Part shown: positions 61,172 through 64,000 of the stretch, one piece after another
Layout: every line of letters starts with the position of its first letter
How positions within the stretch are numbered: the first letter of the stretch is position 1
Assembly (NCBI RefSeq): GCF_014195545.1
Contig: NZ_JACIBX010000008.1
Span: 124,001 to 188,000 of the forward strand
Direction: 5' to 3'
Length of the DNA stretch: 64,000 nt
DNA from: Limimaricola variabilis
GTDB lineage: Bacteria; Pseudomonadota; Alphaproteobacteria; Rhodobacterales; Rhodobacteraceae
Made by a program: the position numbers and the translations under genes
Notes under the pieces: generated by a model
What the model saw: only the letters and a program-made list of their open reading frames with translations
Database searches by the model: none
Told to the model about the DNA's origin: nothing

Positions 61172-63448
61172 ATGACCCGCTTTGCCGCGCCCATCGCCGA
61201 ACAGATCTGGGACATGAAGTACCGCTTCAAGCAAAGCGACGGCACGCCCATCGACGCCACCGTCGAGGACAGCTGGCGCCGCATCGCCAAGGCCCTGGCC
61301 GCCCCCGAGAAGGACCCGGCGCTGTGGGAGGACAAGTTCTACGCCGCGCTCGAGGATTTCCGCTACCTGCCTGCCGGCCGGATCACCGCCGGTGCGGGCA
61401 CCGCGCGCGCCGTGACGCTGTTCAACTGCTTCGTCATGGGCACCGTGCCGGATTCGATGTCGGGCATCTTCGACATGCTCAAGGAAGCCGCGCTGACCAT
61501 GCAGCAGGGCGGCGGCATCGGCTACGACTTCTCGACCATCCGGCCGCGCGGCGCCGAGGTGAAGGGCGTCGCGGCCGACGCCTCCGGCCCGCTGTCGTTC
61601 ATGGATGTGTGGGATGCGATGTGCCGCACCATCATGTCGGCCGGCTCGCGTCGCGGCGCGATGATGGCGACGATGCGTTGCGACCATCCCGACGTCGAGA
61701 ACTTCATCACCGCCAAGTCCGACCCGGCCCGCCTGCGCATGTTCAACATGTCGGTGCTGGTCACCGATCCCTTCATGGAAGCGGTGAAGGCCGACGGGTC
61801 GTGGGACCTCGTCTTCAAGGGCAAGGTCTACAAGACCGTGCAGGCGCGTGACCTGTGGAACGCGATCATGAAGTCGACCTACGAGCAGGCCGAGCCGGGC
61901 GTGATCTTCATCGACCGCATCAACCAGATGAACAATCTGGGCTACTGCGAGACGATCAGCGCCACCAACCCCTGCGGCGAGCAGCCGCTGCCGCCCTATG
62001 GCGCCTGCCTGCTGGGCTCGATCAACCTCGCCAAGCTGGTGACCGACGCCTTCGAGGAGGGTGCCCGTCTCGACGAGGCCGCGCTCGACGATCTCGTGGC
62101 GACTGCCGTGCGGATGATGGACAACGTCGTCGACGCCTCGAACTTCCCGCTGCCGGCGCAGGCCGAAGAGGCCCGCAACAAGCGCCGCATCGGTCTCGGC
62201 GTGACCGGTCTCGCCGACGCGCTGCTGATGGTCGGCCTGCGCTACGGCTCGGACGAGGCGGCGGCACAGACCGAAGCCTGGATGAAGCGCATCGCGCGGG
62301 CCTCCTATCTCGCCTCGGTCGAGCTGGCCAAGGAGAAGGGCGCCTTCCCGCTGTTCGATGCGAAGAAGTACCTCGCCTCGGGCAACATGCAGCAGATGGA
62401 CAAGGACGTCCGCGACGCGATCGCCAAGCACGGCATCCGCAACGCGCTGCTGACCTCGATCGCGCCGACCGGCACCATCTCGCTCTATGCGGGCAACGTG
62501 TCCTCGGGCATCGAGCCGGTCTTCGCCTATGCCTACACCCGCAAGGTGCTGCAGAAGGACGGCTCGCGTACCGAGGAAGAGGTGGTGGACTACGCCGTGC
62601 AGGCCTGGCGCGAGAAGTTCGGCGACAAGGAGCTGCCCGACTACTTCGTCAACGCCCAGACGCTGGCCCCGATGGACCACGTGAAAATGCAGGCCGCGGC
62701 GCAGAAGTGGATCGACAGCTCGATCTCCAAGACGATCAACTGCCCCGAGGACATCTCCTTCGAGGCGTTCAAGGACGTCTACATGGAGGCCTACGAGACC
62801 GGCTGCAAAGGCTGCACCACCTACCGTCCCAATGACATCACCGGTTCGGTGCTGTCGGTCTCCGAGCCCGCCAAGGCACCCGAGGCCAAGTCGGCGCCGA
62901 AGGAGGCCACGGGCGGCGAGGTGATCTACATGTCCGAGCCGCTCGACCGGCCCGCCGAGCTCGAGGGCGCGACCTACAAGCTGAAGTGGCCCGACAGCGA
63001 GCACGCGATCTACATCACCGTCAACGACCTCGTCGTCGGCGGCCATCGCCGGCCCTTCGAGGTGTTCATCAACTCCAAGAACATGGAACATTTCGCCTGG
63101 ACCGTGGCGCTGACCCGGATGGTCTCGGCGGTGTTCCGGCGCGGCGGCGACGTCTCCTTCGTGGTCGAGGAACTCAAGGCGGTGTTCGACCCGCGCGGTG
63201 GCGCCTGGATGCAGGGCAAATACGTCCCCTCGATCCTCGCGGCGATCGGCGGCGTGATCGAGAAGCACATGATCTCCACCGGCTTCCTTGCCGGGGAAGG
63301 GCAGGGGCTCAAGGAAGATCCGCAACAGCAGGTCGTCAATCTCGACGCGCCGCGCGGCAAGTCCTGCCCCTCCTGCGGCGGCTTCGAGATGCGCATGGTC
63401 GAGGGCTGCATGACCTGCGGCAGCTGCGGTCATTCGAAGTGCGGATGA
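61172..63448 (+). CDS. nrdJ: Adenosylcobalamin-dependent (class II) ribonucleotide reductase
   Basis: NrdJ makes deoxyribonucleotides using adenosylcobalamin to generate a thiyl radical, so it works with or without oxygen. The 758-residue chain has the radical and redox Cys region (TLFNCFVMGTVPDSM, then ISATNPCGEQPLPPYGACLLG), SIAPTGTISLYAGNVSSGIEP and NCPEDISFEAFKDVYMEAYE. A TSCPD domain lies at about 590-690 (EVFINSKNMEHFAWTVALTR). The C-terminal Cys cluster (CPSCGGFEMRMVEGCMTCG) is the probable redox or zinc tail. There is no clear N-terminal ATP cone. The gene stands alone behind NrdR-type boxes, and its stop is followed by the putative transposon end. Confidence 0.95.
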   Translation: MTRFAAPIAEQIWDMKYRFKQSDGTPIDATVEDSWRRIAKALAAPEKDPALWEDKFYAALEDFRYLPAGRITAGAGTARAVTLFNCFVMGTVPDSMSGIFDMLKEAALTMQQGGGIGYDFSTIRPRGAEVKGVAADASGPLSFMDVWDAMCRTIMSAGSRRGAMMATMRCDHPDVENFITAKSDPARLRMFNMSVLVTDPFMEAVKADGSWDLVFKGKVYKTVQARDLWNAIMKSTYEQAEPGVIFIDRINQMNNLGYCETISATNPCGEQPLPPYGACLLGSINLAKLVTDAFEEGARLDEAALDDLVATAVRMMDNVVDASNFPLPAQAEEARNKRRIGLGVTGLADALLMVGLRYGSDEAAAQTEAWMKRIARASYLASVELAKEKGAFPLFDAKKYLASGNMQQMDKDVRDAIAKHGIRNALLTSIAPTGTISLYAGNVSSGIEPVFAYAYTRKVLQKDGSRTEEEVVDYAVQAWREKFGDKELPDYFVNAQTLAPMDHVKMQAAAQKWIDSSISKTINCPEDISFEAFKDVYMEAYETGCKGCTTYRPNDITGSVLSVSEPAKAPEAKSAPKEATGGEVIYMSEPLDRPAELEGATYKLKWPDSEHAIYITVNDLVVGGHRRPFEVFINSKNMEHFAWTVALTRMVSAVFRRGGDVSFVVEELKAVFDPRGGAWMQGKYVPSILAAIGGVIEKHMISTGFLAGEGQGLKEDPQQQVVNLDAPRGKSCPSCGGFEMRMVEGCMTCGSCGHSKCG

Positions 63449-63473
63449 GGTGAGCCGTTACAGTTGCCAGAAA

Positions 63474-63515
63474 GGCATAAGAGTGCGAATTGAGGGCATA
63501 AGCGTGCGAGTTGCA
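63474..63515. repeat. Two 21-bp direct repeats, probable transposon end
   Basis: GGCATAAGAGTGCGAATTG (from 63474) and GGCATAAGCGTGCGAGTTG (from 63495) stand head to tail with a 21-base period and agree at 17 of 21 positions. Repeated transposase-binding sites of about this length are typical of Tn7 and Tn5053/Tn402-type ends. They lie between the nrdJ stop (63448) and the TniQ-like gene. Neither the exact terminal bases nor a target-site duplication can be fixed from one side. Confidence 0.55.
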
Positions 63516-63537
63516 CGTCAAGCGCTTTCTTCGATGG

Positions 63538-63565
63538 CCCCGGCAGAAATGCCGGGGTTATTCTC
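63538..63565 (+). terminator. Intrinsic terminator downstream of nrdJ / end of the TniQ-like gene
   Basis: CCCCGGCA (63538-63545) and TGCCGGGG (63550-63557) form a perfect 8-bp stem closed by a GAAA tetraloop. On the plus strand it is followed by TTATTCTCGTTT. It directly abuts the TAA stop of the minus-strand gene, where it could also protect or end that transcript. Confidence 0.6.
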
Positions 63566-64000
63566 GTTTGGGCCACGGGCACAGGAAGTGGCGTTCAAGG
63601 ACCGACCACAGGAAGAGGTTCTCGTGCTCTGTTTCGCCGTCAAAGAATCTCAGCTCCTGCAGGCCGAAAGCAGACGACAGCAGCTTCTGCCATGACCACC
63701 CCGTTTCCACCGACAAGCGGCGTAGCGGGGCGAAGGTCTCGTCGAAGTACTGCCGGTCGCTCTCGGTGATATAGGGCTGTACCGCCTTGCGCTTCGGGTT
63801 GGAGGCCTTCGTGGCTCGGATGTACCCGGCGGCAACGAGTTGCGTCGTCTGCGTGGGCTTGAGGCCGACTGACTTGGCGAACACCTCGAGCGAGAGGCCC
63901 GGAGCGCGATCGATATTCAGCTTGCTTTGCAGTTCGTCTCGGTCGACCAGAATCGAGGCATAGCCAGTGGCCTGCGAGTAGCTGCCTATCCGACGAAGCT
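63558..64000 (-). CDS. TniQ-like transposition protein, C-terminal part (continues beyond the window)
   Basis: At least 147 residues are open on the minus strand up to the right edge, so this is the C-terminal part of a longer protein. A helix-turn-helix-like segment is visible (LEVFAKSVGLKPTQTTQLVA). It is followed by NPKRKAVQPYITESDRQYFD and TFAPLRRLSVETGWSWQKLL. That pattern (NP-x-T-type turn, acidic-aromatic helix, then a second helical HTH) resembles the C-terminus of TniQ-family target-selection proteins from Tn7/Tn5053-like elements. The identification is from memory of the family pattern, not a search. Transcription towards the repeats at 63474-63515 fits a tniA-tniB-tniQ order reaching the element end. 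The apparent GTG start at 63884 is internal. Confidence 0.55.
   Translation of the reverse strand, partial: LRRIGSYSQATGYASILVDRDELQSKLNIDRAPGLSLEVFAKSVGLKPTQTTQLVAAGYIRATKASNPKRKAVQPYITESDRQYFDETFAPLRRLSVETGWSWQKLLSSAFGLQELRFFDGETEHENLFLWSVLERHFLCPWPKRE

Noticed and set aside
61088-63433. A 781-codon open frame on the minus strand opposite nrdJ
   Set aside because: It is the antisense shadow of nrdJ, with no recognisable motif or ribosome-binding site.
1-64000. tRNA, rRNA, CRISPR arrays and prophage genes
   Set aside because: No cloverleaf, rRNA-like sequence, regularly spaced repeats or phage structural genes were seen when reading the gaps. A covariance-model search would be needed to exclude small RNAs.

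Overview
The window is GC-rich, almost fully coding chromosomal DNA from an alphaproteobacterium, most likely a member of the Rhodobacteraceae/Roseobacter group. The evidence is the set of family-typical genes: an RpoHII-type heat-shock sigma factor, a PlsB-like acyltransferase, TIGR02186 paired with a TauE/SafE exporter, the LpoA-like/rsmI/yraN/gshB cluster, short-form HisG with HisZ, and a B12-dependent class II ribonucleotide reductase. No rRNA, tRNA, CRISPR array or prophage was seen. Nearly all of the window looks like core genome. The exception is the last 0.5 kb, where a probable transposon begins.

Layout from left to right. Positions 1-3044 hold a 5'-truncated PlsB-like acyltransferase, a convergent RecD/Dda-like helicase and a small protein. 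Positions 3142-4808 hold a TIGR02186 membrane protein and a TauE/SafE exporter. Positions 4896-10449 are a minus-strand operon for nucleoside uptake and cleavage: a BMP-type substrate-binding protein, a double ATPase, two permeases and purine nucleoside phosphorylase. Positions 10634-13967 hold rimI, tsaB, an Nfu protein, a universal stress protein and an unknown membrane protein. Positions 14350-18521 hold an L,D-transpeptidase, trpS, a rhomboid homologue without catalytic residues and murJ. Positions 18518-25037 hold glnD and an LpoA-like lipoprotein, divergent from rsmI-yraN-gshB. Positions 25034-27694 hold comM, a histidine phosphatase and cobU. Positions 27803-33552 hold rpoH2, coaBC, dut, a membrane-anchored ThiF-like protein and an M3 peptidase. 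Positions 33661-37335 hold small and envelope genes, followed by panB/panC up to 39025. After a lipase-like gene comes a dimethylglycine/sarcosine dehydrogenase-like flavoprotein (39905-42403). Positions 43005-52492 are a second BMP-type ABC system in one operon with xdhABC. The rest is dnaE, a lipoprotein, slyX, hisS-hisZ-hisG, a DUF1489 gene and nrdJ.

The clearest functional theme is purine salvage. Two separate BMP/Nup-type transporters sit in the same 64 kb, one with purine nucleoside phosphorylase and one with xanthine dehydrogenase and its maturation factor XdhC. Together they suggest uptake of nucleosides and free purines, phosphorolysis, and oxidation of hypoxanthine/xanthine to urate. 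A second theme is cobalamin: cobU and a CobC-like phosphatase lie in the same window as the B12-dependent reductase nrdJ. Upstream of nrdJ are two NrdR-like boxes at the canonical spacing and a perfect DnaA box.

The region most likely to hold something new is the right edge. Just after nrdJ there are two 21-bp direct repeats and the C-terminal part of a TniQ-like protein running off the window. This looks like the end of a Tn7/Tn5053-type transposon whose remaining genes would lie beyond position 64000.
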